A stretch of 64,000 nucleotides of DNA from Novosphingobium sp. IK01 (GCF_033242265.1 NZ_BTFW01000001.1:3183001-3247000); one strand, 5' to 3'; positions 16,624-27,596 are shown, counted from the stretch's first letter. A program made the numbers and translations. The notes: a model not told the origin generated them from the sequence alone.

Positions 16624-17126
16624 TGTTTCATGCCCCCTGATGGCCTGACGTTTTTGTTTGTCCGCTTTCCTGCAAACGGCGGTGTTGTTCTTGTTATTGT
16701 GTTTTTATGCTTTTCTGAAACTTCGTTGGTGATCTTGCTGTTATGGGCCATTCCGGCGTGAACTGTGATCGCCCGCGAAGGGCGGGCGGGCGCGGGTGAA
16801 CCATGCCGTCCCGACCCGTGGTCGCAACGGTGCGCTGCACCGCGCCGGTGCAGCAAAGGATAGAATTAAATGAGCCCCGGAATGTCGTGTGGCATACCGC
16901 GTTGCGGCATGATTGTGCATGACTGTTCGGGAGTGAATAGTGCCATCGAATCCGGCACTGTCAATATGCAATCGCAATCTGGCATCGCAGATTGTACTCA
17001 TCTGCATCATTTGGATGCGTGCAGGTGCGTTTCGCGGTTGCGTAATCCTCCGGGCCTGTCATGCTTTGCGGCACAGAACGGGCGCCGGGGAACAGGTGCC
17101 GGAGACCATGTGGAAGGCGGCTGCGG
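16624..17126. promoter_or_regulatory. Divergent intergenic region with a 20-bp inverted repeat
   Basis: No gene is supported. The part next to the receptor (16640-16740) is unusually T-rich for this genome and probably holds its promoter. At 16834-16854 lies an 8-bp stem GCTGCACC / GGTGCAGC. At 16975-16994 lies CAATCTG - 6 nt - CAGATTG, a good candidate operator. The remainder shows nothing recognisable. Confidence 0.45.
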
Positions 17127-19220
17127 ATGGTGGAAACGGCGATGGCTCGGGACGTTGCACGGGGGAATGATGCTGCGGGCGCCGGCGGGGCGACCGGCAC
17201 GCTCGAAGCAGCTCTTGTTCATGCCGGACGCCTCCTCGCCCGCCAGCCGTTGATTGCCCTTGCCCAGGCGCGCGAGATTTTGCGGGTCGTACCCGGCCAT
17301 CCCCATGCACTGTTGATCGAAGGGCAGGCCTTGCGCCTGGCCGGGCGCCCGAACGAGGCCCGCGTGGTGCTTGAAGCATTGGTCAGGGATCAGCCGAGCG
17401 CGGCTGCCGCGTTCACCGAACTGGGCCTTGCGCTGATCGCGCTTGAGGGGGAGGCGGAGGACGCTTCGCTGCGCAGGCAGGCCATTGCCGCCTTGCGCCG
17501 CGCGGTCGCGCTCAAGCCCGATCTCGCTCATGCCTGGTATGCCCTTGCGGGCCAATTGCGCGCCGCCGGGGAAGCCGGGGAGGCTGCGCAAGCCGAAGTG
17601 CAGGGCATCGAGGCTGCTTCGCGCGACCCGCTCCTGCTGCGCGCGGCCATGGCCATGGGCGAGGGGCGTCTGGACGAGGCGCTCGCCATGTTGCGCCAGC
17701 GCCTTGGCGCGGCACCCGGCGATCCGGCGGCGCTGCGCCTGCTGGGCGAAGTGCTGTGGCGCAAGGGCGAAGTGCAGGAGGCACTCGATCCCCTGCGGGC
17801 CGCCGTGGCGCGGGCACCTGCCTTTGTCGCGGCGCGTGAATTGCTGGTGCGCGTGCTCGCACTCGGACCCGATGTGGGCGAGGCGCTCGACCATGCTGCG
17901 CGGCTGGTGACCGATGACCCGGATCATGGCGGCCATGCCATGCTCAAGGCCTCGCTCCTGGTGCGGATCGGCGATCAGGAGGGCGCGCGCGCGCTCTATC
18001 GCGGGATCATCGCCCAGGATTCGGGGCGTCCGCGCGTCTGGCTCAACCTCGGCCATGTCGAGAAGACGCTGGGCAATCAGGCTGCTGCGGTCGAGGCCTA
18101 TCGACGGGCGGCGGCCCTCGATCCGGCGACCGGGGAGGCCTGGTGGAGCCTCGCCAACCTCAAGACGGTGCGGCTGGATGAAGCCGATATTGCGGCCATG
18201 CGTGCGGCACTTCCGCTCGATTGCGTGGGCGACGAGCGCGCGGACGACATCGCGCAGCTCCACTTCGCGCTGGGCAAGGCCCACGAGGACGCGGGGCAGG
18301 CCGAGCAGGCCTTTGCCCACTATGCACGCGGCAATGCGCTGCGCCGCGCCGGGCTCGATTATGATCCGGCGCGCACCGAACGTGCGGTGTCCGATCACGC
18401 CGGGCTGTTTACCGCGCCCTTCCTGCACACCCGCGCGGGGCAGGGCTGTGCGGCGCCCGACCCGATCTTTGTCGTCGGCCTTCCGCGCAGCGGTTCGACG
18501 CTGGTCGAGCAGATTCTCGCCAGCCATTCGCAGATCGAGGGCACGATGGAACTGCCCGATCTGATGCTGATCGCCGATCGCCTGAAAGGGCGGGTGGAAG
18601 ACGGCGAATTTCCCGATTTCCCCACCGCGCTGGCCGCGCTGTCCCCGGCCGATTGCCGCCGTCTGGGCGAGGAATATATCGAGCGCACGCGGATCCACCG
18701 CAAGACAGACCGGCCCTTCTTCATCGACAAGATGCCCAACAACTGGCAGCATGTGGGCCTGATTGCGATGATCCTGCCGCAGGCAAAAGTGATCGACGCG
18801 CGGCGCCATCCGCTGGGCTGCTGTTTCTCGGGCTGGAAGCAGTATTTCGCGCGCGGGCAGGTGTTCAGCTATGACCTGAGCGAGATTGGCCGCTATTATG
18901 CCGCCTATGTCCGCCAGATGGCCGCGTTCGACCGCGCCGCGCCCGGACGGGTGCACCGCGTGATCTACGAGGACATGGTCGCCGATACGCCCGGACAGGT
19001 GCGCGCATTGCTCGACCATCTGGGTCTGCCCTTCGAGGAAGGGTGCCTGTCGTTCTGGGAAAACCGCCGCGCGGTGCGCACGGCCAGTTCGGAGCAGGTG
19101 CGCCGCCCGATCTACACCGATGCGGTCGACCACTGGAAGCTGTTCGACCGCTGGCTCGATCCGCTGCGCCACGCGCTCGGCCCGGTGCTGGAAAGCTATC
19201 CCGTTCCGCCCGAGGCCTGA
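17127..19220 (+). CDS. TPR-repeat sulfotransferase family protein
   Basis: A 697-aa protein. The N-terminal ~440 residues are tetratricopeptide repeats (for example LAHAWYALAGQLRAAGEAGE and VWLNLGHVEKTLGNQAAAVE). From about 451 a sulfotransferase domain begins with the PAPS 5'-phosphosulfate loop GLPRSGSTLVEQILASHSQI, followed by the 3'-phosphate-like segment DARRHPLGCCFSGWKQYF. Such fusions are frequent in sphingomonads near TonB-dependent receptors. The sulfated acceptor is unknown. I chose the ATG at 17127 after GGAAGG; ATG at 17142 is an alternative. It is divergent from the receptor. Confidence 0.85.
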   Translation: MVETAMARDVARGNDAAGAGGATGTLEAALVHAGRLLARQPLIALAQAREILRVVPGHPHALLIEGQALRLAGRPNEARVVLEALVRDQPSAAAAFTELGLALIALEGEAEDASLRRQAIAALRRAVALKPDLAHAWYALAGQLRAAGEAGEAAQAEVQGIEAASRDPLLLRAAMAMGEGRLDEALAMLRQRLGAAPGDPAALRLLGEVLWRKGEVQEALDPLRAAVARAPAFVAARELLVRVLALGPDVGEALDHAARLVTDDPDHGGHAMLKASLLVRIGDQEGARALYRGIIAQDSGRPRVWLNLGHVEKTLGNQAAAVEAYRRAAALDPATGEAWWSLANLKTVRLDEADIAAMRAALPLDCVGDERADDIAQLHFALGKAHEDAGQAEQAFAHYARGNALRRAGLDYDPARTERAVSDHAGLFTAPFLHTRAGQGCAAPDPIFVVGLPRSGSTLVEQILASHSQIEGTMELPDLMLIADRLKGRVEDGEFPDFPTALAALSPADCRRLGEEYIERTRIHRKTDRPFFIDKMPNNWQHVGLIAMILPQAKVIDARRHPLGCCFSGWKQYFARGQVFSYDLSEIGRYYAAYVRQMAAFDRAAPGRVHRVIYEDMVADTPGQVRALLDHLGLPFEEGCLSFWENRRAVRTASSEQVRRPIYTDAVDHWKLFDRWLDPLRHALGPVLESYPVPPEA

Positions 19221-19253
19221 CAGGCTTCGGGCGGAACGGGCCGATACCGCGGG

Positions 19254-19685
19254 TCAGGCCGCGATCTTGAGCGTCACGTCGATATTGCCGCGCGTCGCGT
19301 TGCTGTAGGGGCAGGTCGCGTGGGCGCGGTCGACCAGATCCTGGGCCGCCGCCGGATCGACGCCGGGGAGGTGGATGGTCAGGATCACGGCCAGTCCGAA
19401 GCCGCCTTCATCGCGCGTGCCGATCGAGACCGCAGAATCAATCGCGACATCGGCGGGAACGCGCGGCAGCGCCTTGTCCTGCCCGGCGACGAACTTGAGT
19501 GCGCCGATGAAGCACGCGGCATAGCCTGCGGCAAACAGCTGTTCGGGATTGTTGCCCGCGCCATTGCCGCCCAGTTCGGGGGGCGTGGCCAGCGTGATCG
19601 CAAGGTCGCTGCCCGCGATAGTGGCGCGGCCGTCGCGGCCACCGGTGGCATGGGCATGGGCGGTGTAGAGGGGCTTGATGGTCAT
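19254..19685 (-). CDS. ohr: Organic hydroperoxide resistance protein Ohr
   Basis: A 143-aa OsmC/Ohr peroxidase that reduces organic and fatty-acid hydroperoxides through a Cys pair. Peroxidatic C58 is in FAAGYAACFIGAL and resolving C125 is in ATCPYSNATRGN. The N-terminal signature YTAHAHATGGRDG is typical of Ohr as opposed to OsmC. The gene is divergent from its likely repressor ohrR, with two matching palindromes between them. Confidence 0.95.
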   Translation of the reverse strand: MTIKPLYTAHAHATGGRDGRATIAGSDLAITLATPPELGGNGAGNNPEQLFAAGYAACFIGALKFVAGQDKALPRVPADVAIDSAVSIGTRDEGGFGLAVILTIHLPGVDPAAAQDLVDRAHATCPYSNATRGNIDVTLKIAA

Positions 19686-19719
19686 GGAACTATCCTTTCC
19701 TGCATTAATATCGATAACG

Positions 19720-19741
19720 ATTAAATCGCATGCGATCTAAT
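19720..19741. promoter_or_regulatory. Probable OhrR operator 1
   Basis: A near-perfect 22-bp palindrome with core ATCGCATGCGAT and flanking TTA/TAA arms (one mismatched pair). It is 35 bp upstream of ohr and 105 bp upstream of ohrR. A related copy is at 19776-19797. Confidence 0.75.
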
Positions 19742-19775
19742 TGGAGCTGAGCAGGCCCGGAGTCAAGACCTTGCG

Positions 19776-19797
19776 ATTGGATCGTGTGCGATTTATC
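19776..19797. promoter_or_regulatory. Probable OhrR operator 2
   Basis: Reads ATTGGATCG..GTGCGATTTA; it matches the reverse-strand form of operator 1 at about 17 of 22 positions. Centre-to-centre spacing is 56 bp. It lies 49 bp before the chosen ohrR start, fitting autoregulation. Confidence 0.6.
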
Positions 19798-19845
19798 TCG
19801 TGCGTCATGGACGAGACCCTTCCGACCCAAGCAGGAGAGCCCGCG

Positions 19846-20364
19846 ATGCCGGCCTCTCCCACCGGCCCGATTCTGGCGGCCCATCTGGCCCAAACCGGCG
19901 AGCGGCTCGCGCCGGGCACGGCAGGGCGGCCTTTTTCCAACATGTTGTGCTTTTCGGTCTATGCGGCCCAGCTCGCGTTCAACCGCCTCTACAAGCAGAT
20001 CCTGGCCCCGCACGGGCTGACCTATCTGCAATATCTGGTGCTGGTCGCGCTGGCCGAGGCGCAGGAACGCGGTGTCGACCGGACGGTGGGCGAACTGGGC
20101 GAGGCGCTGTTTCTCGAATCGAACACGCTGACCCCGCTGCTCAAGCGGATGGAAGCCGCCGGACTGGTCGCCCGTCGGCGCGATCCGCGCGACGAGCGGG
20201 TCGTGCGCGTAACCCTGGCCGAGGCGGGGGCAGGGCTGGTCCGGGCGGTCGATTGCGTGCCGCTCGATGTTCTGGCGGCCATCGACATGCCGGTCGAGGG
20301 ACTGGTGAAGATGAAGGACGAACTGGACCGCCTGTCGGCCGAACTGCGCGAGGCGGGCGCCTGA
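19846..20364 (+). CDS. ohrR: MarR-family organic peroxide sensor/repressor OhrR
   Basis: A 172-aa winged-helix repressor. The sensor cysteine is C35 in MLCFSVYAA, the conserved OhrR position; oxidation by organic peroxides releases DNA and derepresses ohr. The wing and recognition helix are in LFLESNTLTPLLKRMEAAGLVARRRDPRDER. I chose the ATG at 19846 because AGGAG stands 8 bases before it; ATG at 19807 is an in-frame alternative. It is divergent from ohr, with two palindromic operators in the gap. Confidence 0.9.
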   Translation: MPASPTGPILAAHLAQTGERLAPGTAGRPFSNMLCFSVYAAQLAFNRLYKQILAPHGLTYLQYLVLVALAEAQERGVDRTVGELGEALFLESNTLTPLLKRMEAAGLVARRRDPRDERVVRVTLAEAGAGLVRAVDCVPLDVLAAIDMPVEGLVKMKDELDRLSAELREAGA

Positions 20365-20370
20365 TACCAC

Positions 20371-20406
20371 GAAAAAAAGGCCGCCCCCGGATGAGGACGG
20401 CCTTTC
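20371..20406. terminator. Bidirectional terminator between ohrR and aldehyde dehydrogenase
   Basis: Stem AAAGGCCG / CGGCCTTT with a run of A on one side and T on the other. It serves both converging genes. Confidence 0.75.
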
Positions 20407-20434
20407 ATGCCTGTGGTGTGCAGGCTGGGCGGGC

Positions 20435-21859
<1,425 letters not shown>

Positions 21860-21878
21860 CGCGCTCACTCCGATTGGG

Positions 21879-21899
21879 AAAGTTAGGTTGGCTAACTTT
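21879..21899. promoter_or_regulatory. TetR-like operator upstream of aldehyde dehydrogenase
   Basis: A perfect inverted repeat AAAGTTAG - 5 nt - CTAACTTT, 21 bp. Its position just upstream of the Shine-Dalgarno suggests repression of the aldehyde dehydrogenase gene. No TetR gene is adjacent. Confidence 0.6.
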
Positions 21900-21954
21900 T
21901 TATGGGCGGGGTGCGACAATGGCAAGACGGGTCGTGAAATGCAACGGATCGGCG

Positions 21955-21983
21955 GCAGGGGAGGGCACATGCCCTCTCCCTGC
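21955..21983. other. GC-rich stem-loop downstream of the small membrane protein
   Basis: GCAGGG-AGGGCA pairs with TGCCCT-TCCCTGC with a single-base bulge. It lies 41 bases past the stop of the 49-aa minus-strand gene. No T-run, so it is a weak or Rho-assisted terminator at best. Confidence 0.4.
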
Positions 21984-22023
21984 GGCTCGTTGAGGGGCGG
22001 CCAGTGGGGCTGGTTCGAGCGAA

Positions 22024-22173
22024 TCAGACCACCCTGCGGCCGGTGAACAGTTGCACCAGTCCGACGATGAGGGCGAGGACCAGCAGGATGTGAATGAGCC
22101 CCGCCGTCACCTTGAACGCGAAAACGCCAAGTGCCCACAGGACAAGCAGAACAAGAGCGATAGTCAAGAGCAT
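22024..22173 (-). CDS. Small hydrophobic membrane protein, lmo0937 family-like
   Basis: A 49-aa protein, MLLTIALVLLVLWALGVFAF..., with two predicted membrane helices separated by KVTAGLIH and a basic tail TGRRVV. The layout matches the short lmo0937/DUF5670 membrane family, often found near stress genes; function is unknown. GGGGAG stands 8 bases before the ATG, a strong start signal. It is flanked by long non-coding stretches on both sides, so it is its own unit. Confidence 0.75.
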   Translation of the reverse strand: MLLTIALVLLVLWALGVFAFKVTAGLIHILLVLALIVGLVQLFTGRRVV

Positions 22174-22454
22174 GAAAAATCTCCCCAGACAGGTTGCCCG
22201 CACCGGACAGAATGCCTCTGATGACGGGTTTACGCCGCAGCAAGAATGGTATGTGGCGCTTGTTGTGTCAGGAAAACTGTGGGGCCGCCGTGCGGTTCCC
22301 TGCCTTCGGATTGTTCGTGCCGAAGGTGCTGTGGAAGGTCATTTCTTGAACCGATATGGCAAATATCAGTTTGATAACCATTTCTTGGTAATCTCCCGTC
22401 ACTCTCGGCCAGAAAAAGACGGTGGCATGGGCTGCCTGTCGGCCAGGAGAGTTC

Positions 22455-24686
22455 GTGTTGAGCGAAGAACAGCGCACGAGCTGGATCATCGGCGCCACTT
22501 TTGCGGCGCTGCTGGCGCTTTCGGCGGCGCTGCTGGCCGCATTCAGTCATTCGATCCACGTGGCCGATGCCTTTACCCGCAAGGAAGAGCAGGTCATGGT
22601 TTCGCGCTATCTGGAAGGCCGGATGCGCGGGCTGATCGTGGCCCAGACGGGGCTGTTGATCTGGGATGAAACCATGCGCCGGGCCGTGCTGGGGCGGGAT
22701 CTGGCGTGGATGGACCGGGAACTGGGGAGCTTCCCCTGGACCAACCAGCGCGCGCAGGAATCGATGCTGGTTCATGCTGACGGAAAGCTGGTCCGGGCCT
22801 GGCGTTTCGGCCGGTTCGCGCCGGACTATAATTATGGCGCGCTGCGCTGGCAGGTCGAGGCGGTTCTGGCGGCGGCGCGCCGCAATCACCGTTTGACCGG
22901 AAAGCTCGGCCAGTTCCGGCAACTCGATGATACGCTCTGGCCGATGGCGTCGAGTGGGGCACCGCTCTCGCGCTGGGCGGGCACGATCATCTGGCGGGGC
23001 GGCTGCCCGTTCCTGATCACGGCGGCGGCCATCGTGCCTGACCAGACTTACGCGCTGCTGACCCGCGAGCCCGACTATTTCATCACCGTGCGAATGATCG
23101 ATCGCACCATATTGCGCGGGGTGGGGGCAGACCTGTTGCTTCCCGATTTTCGCTTCGCAGCGGCCCTGCCGCGCAGCGGGACGGTCAACAGCATACCGGC
23201 CCACAGCGCCGATGGCACGCCGGTCGGCTTCTTCCTGTGGACCCCGCAATTGCCCGGCCCCTCCATCTGGCGGGGGACCGCGCCACTGCTGGTGGCCTAT
23301 ATCCTGTTGTTCCTGCTGGCGCTGGGGGGCGGAACGCTGATCGTCCGGCGGATGTGGCGCACCACGCGCGAACTTGTCGAGAGCGAGGCGCAGGCGCAGT
23401 ATAACGCCCTCCACGATGCGTTGTCGGGGCTGGCCAATCGTCTCCATTTCGTCGAGCGCCTCAAGGCCGAACTGGCAGTTCTGGTCGAAGAGGGCGGGGA
23501 AGACGACGTTTTCGTGGCCTATATCGATCTCGATGCCTTCAAGACCGTCAACGACACGATGGGCCACCATGTCGGCGATGAACTGGTCAAGCAGGTGGCC
23601 CGGCGACTGAGCGGACGGCTGCCGGAAAGCGACCTGATTGCGCGGCTGGGCGGCGACGAATTCGTCGTGCTACGGCGGGCGAGCGGCGGGCAGGGAGCGG
23701 CCAATGCCCTGGGACGCCAGATCATCGGGCTCATGGCCGAGCCGTTCATCATCGCCGGGCACAGTCTGGGGGTGACCTGTTCGTGCGGGATCAGCTGGGG
23801 GCCTGCCCAGACCGACGATCCGGGGGAATTGCTGCGGCGGGCCGACATCGCGCTCTATCGGGCCAAGCAGGGCGGGCGGGCCCATTTCCGCAGCTATACG
23901 ACCGGGATGGACGCCAGCGAACAGATGCAGCGCGAGCTGGAACTCGACTTGCGCCGCGCTCTGGCCGCCAATGAACTGGACGCCTGTTTCCAGCCCATCG
24001 TCGACCTCGCCACGCGGCGGATATCGGGCTTCGAGGCCTTGCTGCGCTGGCCGCATCCCCGGCGCGGGGCGATCAGTCCGGGGGTGTTCGTACCGATTGC
24101 CGAGCAGTCGGGCCTGATGGTGCCGCTGGGTACGTGGATGATGCGGCGGGTCTTCACCCAGTGTCGCGACTGGCCCGCTTGCGACATCTCGATCAACCTT
24201 TCGCCGTTGCAGATCATGGCCCAGGGCTTCGTCGAAACGATAGCCGGGCTGGTGGACGAGACCGGCATCGACCCGCATCGGGTGATCCTCGAAGTGACCG
24301 AAGGGGTCATGCTCGACCGCAGCGAGCATGTCGCGCATTTGCTGCGCACCTTGCAGAGCATGGGGTTCCGCATCGCGCTCGATGATTTCGGGATCGGCTA
24401 TTCCTCGCTCAGCTATCTGCGTGCGTTCCAGTTCGACCGGATCAAGATCGACCGTTCGTTCGTCCAGAACATCGAGACCGATCGTGATGCCCAGTCGATC
24501 CTGAGCGCGATTGCCTCGCTGGGGCATATCCTGCGCATGAAAGTCGTGGCCGAGGGGGTGGAGACCGAGAGCCAGCGCCGTCTGGTGCATATGGCCGGGT
24601 GCGAGATGGTGCAGGGCCATCTGTTCTGGCCGGCCTTGCCTGCCCCGACCAGGCGCGCGCGCTGCTCGATCAGGACAGCGACGTGA
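22455..24686 (+). CDS. Membrane GGDEF-EAL protein with CHASE4-like sensor; C-terminus frameshifted
   Basis: A 743-aa cyclic-di-GMP enzyme. One N-terminal membrane helix (~10-33), a periplasmic CHASE4-like sensor to ~275, a second helix (~277-300), a GGDEF domain (RLGGDEF near 399) and an EAL domain (FEALLRW near 526, then INLS, EVTEGVML, DDFGIGYSSLSYL, KIDRSF). Both active sites look intact; the RxxD inhibitory site is absent. The GTG/TTG start at 22455-22460 follows AGGAG. The frame breaks near 24645: the +1/-1 shifted frame continues as DQARALLDQDSDVTVIS to a TGA at 24721, the expected family tail. Confidence 0.85.
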   Translation: MLSEEQRTSWIIGATFAALLALSAALLAAFSHSIHVADAFTRKEEQVMVSRYLEGRMRGLIVAQTGLLIWDETMRRAVLGRDLAWMDRELGSFPWTNQRAQESMLVHADGKLVRAWRFGRFAPDYNYGALRWQVEAVLAAARRNHRLTGKLGQFRQLDDTLWPMASSGAPLSRWAGTIIWRGGCPFLITAAAIVPDQTYALLTREPDYFITVRMIDRTILRGVGADLLLPDFRFAAALPRSGTVNSIPAHSADGTPVGFFLWTPQLPGPSIWRGTAPLLVAYILLFLLALGGGTLIVRRMWRTTRELVESEAQAQYNALHDALSGLANRLHFVERLKAELAVLVEEGGEDDVFVAYIDLDAFKTVNDTMGHHVGDELVKQVARRLSGRLPESDLIARLGGDEFVVLRRASGGQGAANALGRQIIGLMAEPFIIAGHSLGVTCSCGISWGPAQTDDPGELLRRADIALYRAKQGGRAHFRSYTTGMDASEQMQRELELDLRRALAANELDACFQPIVDLATRRISGFEALLRWPHPRRGAISPGVFVPIAEQSGLMVPLGTWMMRRVFTQCRDWPACDISINLSPLQIMAQGFVETIAGLVDETGIDPHRVILEVTEGVMLDRSEHVAHLLRTLQSMGFRIALDDFGIGYSSLSYLRAFQFDRIKIDRSFVQNIETDRDAQSILSAIASLGHILRMKVVAEGVETESQRRLVHMAGCEMVQGHLFWPALPAPTRRARCSIRTAT

Positions 24687-24803
24687 CCGTCATCAGCCGC
24701 CAGATTCGCCACGCGATGTGAACCCGCCGCCTTCCTTGGCGCGGGTGAAGCCGGGCTGTTTCAGGCCATCAAAACCACAAGAGAGCGCAAAAGGTGCAGA
24801 CAC

Positions 24804-24830
24804 AAAAAAGGCCGCCTGATGGAGGCGGCC
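24804..24830 (-). terminator. Rho-independent terminator
   Basis: Stem GGCCGCCT / AGGCGGCC with a 5-nt loop and, on the minus strand, a following run of six T. It terminates the CHAP gene and could also stop plus-strand read-through from the EAL gene. Confidence 0.8.
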
Positions 24831-24877
24831 CGTTCCGTTCGTGCATGCTCGCAAGCGGTAAAACCCGTTGAAAGGTC

Positions 24878-25366
24878 TCAGCCTTCCGCCTTGTCGGTGG
24901 CCAGATCAGCCGAGGCGGTTTCGGTGTGGGGATAGATGAAGCCGAAAGCGGGCGAGGGGCGCATGCCGAGCGAATGGGTCGGACCGTACCACACGCGCAC
25001 TTCGCTCCAGTCGCCTTCGGGCGAGACGTCGACCGCCATGACGCCGCGTTCGACCATGCCGGGGCGCGACCAGTTGGCGTGGTCGAGCATCACATGGCGG
25101 GCATCGACCACCTTGCTGACCACGGCGACGTGGCCATAGGGCATCGCGTGCGAGGCGCGGAACGCCAGGACGGCGCCAGCCTTGGGCGCCTGACCGCGGG
25201 CATAGCTGCCTTCCGCATTGCCCCACCAGTCGCGCGCATTGCCCGAAAGCTGCACGTCCGAGACCTGGCGTGCATAAGTCACGCACTGAAGGCGGGCCTG
25301 GGCCACATCGGGCAGGGCGGCGATCGAGAGGAGGGCGAGCAGGGCGGCAAGGGCGGTGCGAAGCAT
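24878..25366 (-). CDS. Secreted CHAP-domain protein
   Basis: A 162-aa protein with a signal peptide (MLRTALAALLALLSIAALP) and a CHAP amidase/peptidase fold. The catalytic Cys is in LQCVTYARQ near residue 28 and the His in YGHVAVVSKV. CHAP enzymes usually cleave peptidoglycan cross-links or stem peptides in the periplasm. There is no separate wall-binding domain. It is flanked by its own terminator and a gap upstream; no operon partners are evident. Confidence 0.85.
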   Translation of the reverse strand: MLRTALAALLALLSIAALPDVAQARLQCVTYARQVSDVQLSGNARDWWGNAEGSYARGQAPKAGAVLAFRASHAMPYGHVAVVSKVVDARHVMLDHANWSRPGMVERGVMAVDVSPEGDWSEVRVWYGPTHSLGMRPSPAFGFIYPHTETASADLATDKAEG

Positions 25367-25528
25367 GGCCCTACCTTAGGGATTGTGCCCGATTGTGGAA
25401 CCGCCCGGTTCCACGCTTCACCGTGTGCGACAAACCGTTTGCCCCGCGACCGGGCGGTCTGTGGATAATTTGCCGTGATGCAGCATTGTCGCAGCAGCGC
25501 GTGCAGCATGGCGTACCGGGCCCCAAAG

Positions 25529-25559
25529 AAAAACGCCCGGACCGCAAGGGTCCGGGCGT
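25529..25559 (-). terminator. Rho-independent terminator of glnA
   Basis: A perfect 11-bp stem ACGCCCGGACC / GGTCCGGGCGT with a 5-nt loop, followed on the minus strand by TTTTTCTTT. It lies 63 bases after the glnA stop. The rest of 25367-25621 shows nothing recognisable. Confidence 0.88.
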
Positions 25560-25621
25560 CGTTTCCATGCCGCCTTGCAGCGCACCCACGCAAAGTGGGG
25601 ACGCCGCCGGGCAGCTCCCGA

Positions 25622-27031
25622 TCAGGAGCTGTAGTACATGTCGAATTCAACGGCCGAAGGCGTCGTTTCCCAACGGAACACTTCGGGCCACTTGAGTTCG
25701 ATGTAGGCTTCGATCTGGTCCTTGGTGAACACGCCGCCATCGAGCAGGAAGTCGTGGTCAGCGGCCAGCGAGTCCAGCGCTTCACGGAGCGAACCGCACA
25801 CGGTCGGCACCAGCGAGAGTTCGGCCGGGGGCAGATCGTAGAGGTTCTTGTCCATGGCTTCGCCCGGGTGGATCTTGTTCTTGATCCCGTCGAGGCCGGC
25901 CATGAGCAGGGCAGCGTAAGCGAGGTAGGGGTTGGCCATCGCGTCGGGGAAGCGGAATTCCACGCGCTTGGCCTTGGTGCCTGCACCATAGGGGATGCGG
26001 CACGAAGCCGAACGGTTGCGGGCCGAGTAGGCCAGCAGCACGGGGGCTTCATAGCCCGGCACCAGGCGCTTGTAGCTGTTGGTGGTCGGGTTGGTGAAGG
26101 CGTTCAGGGCCTTGGCGTGCTTGATCACACCGCCGATGAAGTACAGGCACATGTCCGACAGACCGGCATAGCCGTTGCCGGCGAACAGGGGCTTGCCTTC
26201 CGACCAGATCGACATGTGGGTGTGCATGCCCGAGCCGTTGTCCTTCATGATCGGCTTGGGCATGAAGGTTGCGGTCTTGCCATAGGCCTGCGCGACCTGC
26301 TGCACGACGTACTTGTAGATCTGCATGCGGTCGGCCGTCTGCACCAGGGTGCCGAAGGTCAGGCCCAGTTCGTGCTGCGCGGCGGCCACTTCGTGGTGGT
26401 GCTTGTCGCAGGGCAGGCCCATTTCGAGCATGGTCGAAACCATTTCGCCGCGGATGTCGACGCAGCTGTCGACCGGAGCGACGGGGAAGTAGCCACCCTT
26501 GACGCGCGGACGGTGCGCCAGGTTGCCGGCTTCGTATTCCTTGTTCGAGTTGGTCGGCAGCTCGATGTCGTCGATCTTGAAGCCGTTGCCATCGTAGCCG
26601 TCATAGAACTTGACGTCGTCGAACAGGAAGAATTCCGCTTCCGGGCCGACGTAGATGGTGTCGCCGATGCCGGTCGACTTGAGGAAGGCTTCGGCGCGCT
26701 TGGCGGTCGAGCGCGGGTCGCGGGCGTAGAGTTCGCCGGTCGAGGGCTCGACGATGTCGCAGTTGATGATCAGCATCGGGGTCGCCGAGAACGGATCGAC
26801 ATAGACCGAGTCGAGGTCGGGCTTGAGGATCATGTCCGACTCGTTGATGGCCTTCCAGCCTTCGATCGACGAACCGTCGAACATCAGGCCGTCTTCCAGC
26901 TCGTCTTCGCCCAGGACCGACGACACCATGGTGAGGTGCTGCCACTTGCCCTTGGGGTCGGTGAAGCGGAGATCAACCCACTCGATTTCCTCTTCCTTGA
27001 TACGGGCGAGGATGTCCTTTGCACTTGCCAT
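25622..27031 (-). CDS. glnA: Glutamine synthetase, type I
   Basis: A 469-aa GSI that makes glutamine from glutamate, ammonia and ATP. Landmarks are [17 protein letters not shown] near residue 50, the metal/ATP segment [24 protein letters not shown], the Glu/Arg flap around [13 protein letters not shown], and the adenylylation-site motif [11 protein letters not shown]-beta enzymes with that Tyr are controlled by GlnE. It lies 154 bases downstream of glnB on the same strand, the standard alphaproteobacterial glnBA order. Confidence 0.97.
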   Translation of the reverse strand: MASAKDILARIKEEEIEWVDLRFTDPKGKWQHLTMVSSVLGEDELEDGLMFDGSSIEGWKAINESDMILKPDLDSVYVDPFSATPMLIINCDIVEPSTGELYARDPRSTAKRAEAFLKSTGIGDTIYVGPEAEFFLFDDVKFYDGYDGNGFKIDDIELPTNSNKEYEAGNLAHRPRVKGGYFPVAPVDSCVDIRGEMVSTMLEMGLPCDKHHHEVAAAQHELGLTFGTLVQTADRMQIYKYVVQQVAQAYGKTATFMPKPIMKDNGSGMHTHMSIWSEGKPLFAGNGYAGLSDMCLYFIGGVIKHAKALNAFTNPTTNSYKRLVPGYEAPVLLAYSARNRSASCRIPYGAGTKAKRVEFRFPDAMANPYLAYAALLMAGLDGIKNKIHPGEAMDKNLYDLPPAELSLVPTVCGSLREALDSLAADHDFLLDGGVFTKDQIEAYIELKWPEVFRWETTPSAVEFDMYYSS

Positions 27032-27130
27032 CGCTGGTCCTTACTGTTGTTCCGGAATATCTGTCCGGGCTTTCAGGGGTGGTATGGAATTGGAGGCCGC
27101 CCGTCCCAAGGCCACCCCCGCTTGTATGCC

Positions 27131-27145
27131 GCATGCCGGGCATGC
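27131..27145. other. Small palindrome in the glnB-glnA gap
   Basis: GCATGCC-G-GGCATGC, a perfect 7-bp palindrome between glnB and glnA. It could be an RNA processing or attenuation hairpin that separates expression of the two genes; there is no T-run. Confidence 0.35.
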
Positions 27146-27185
27146 CCTTGCGCAGGCAGGGCCCGGTCATGCGGCCTGAACTGGT

Positions 27186-27590
<405 letters not shown>

Positions 27591-27596
27591 TCACCG

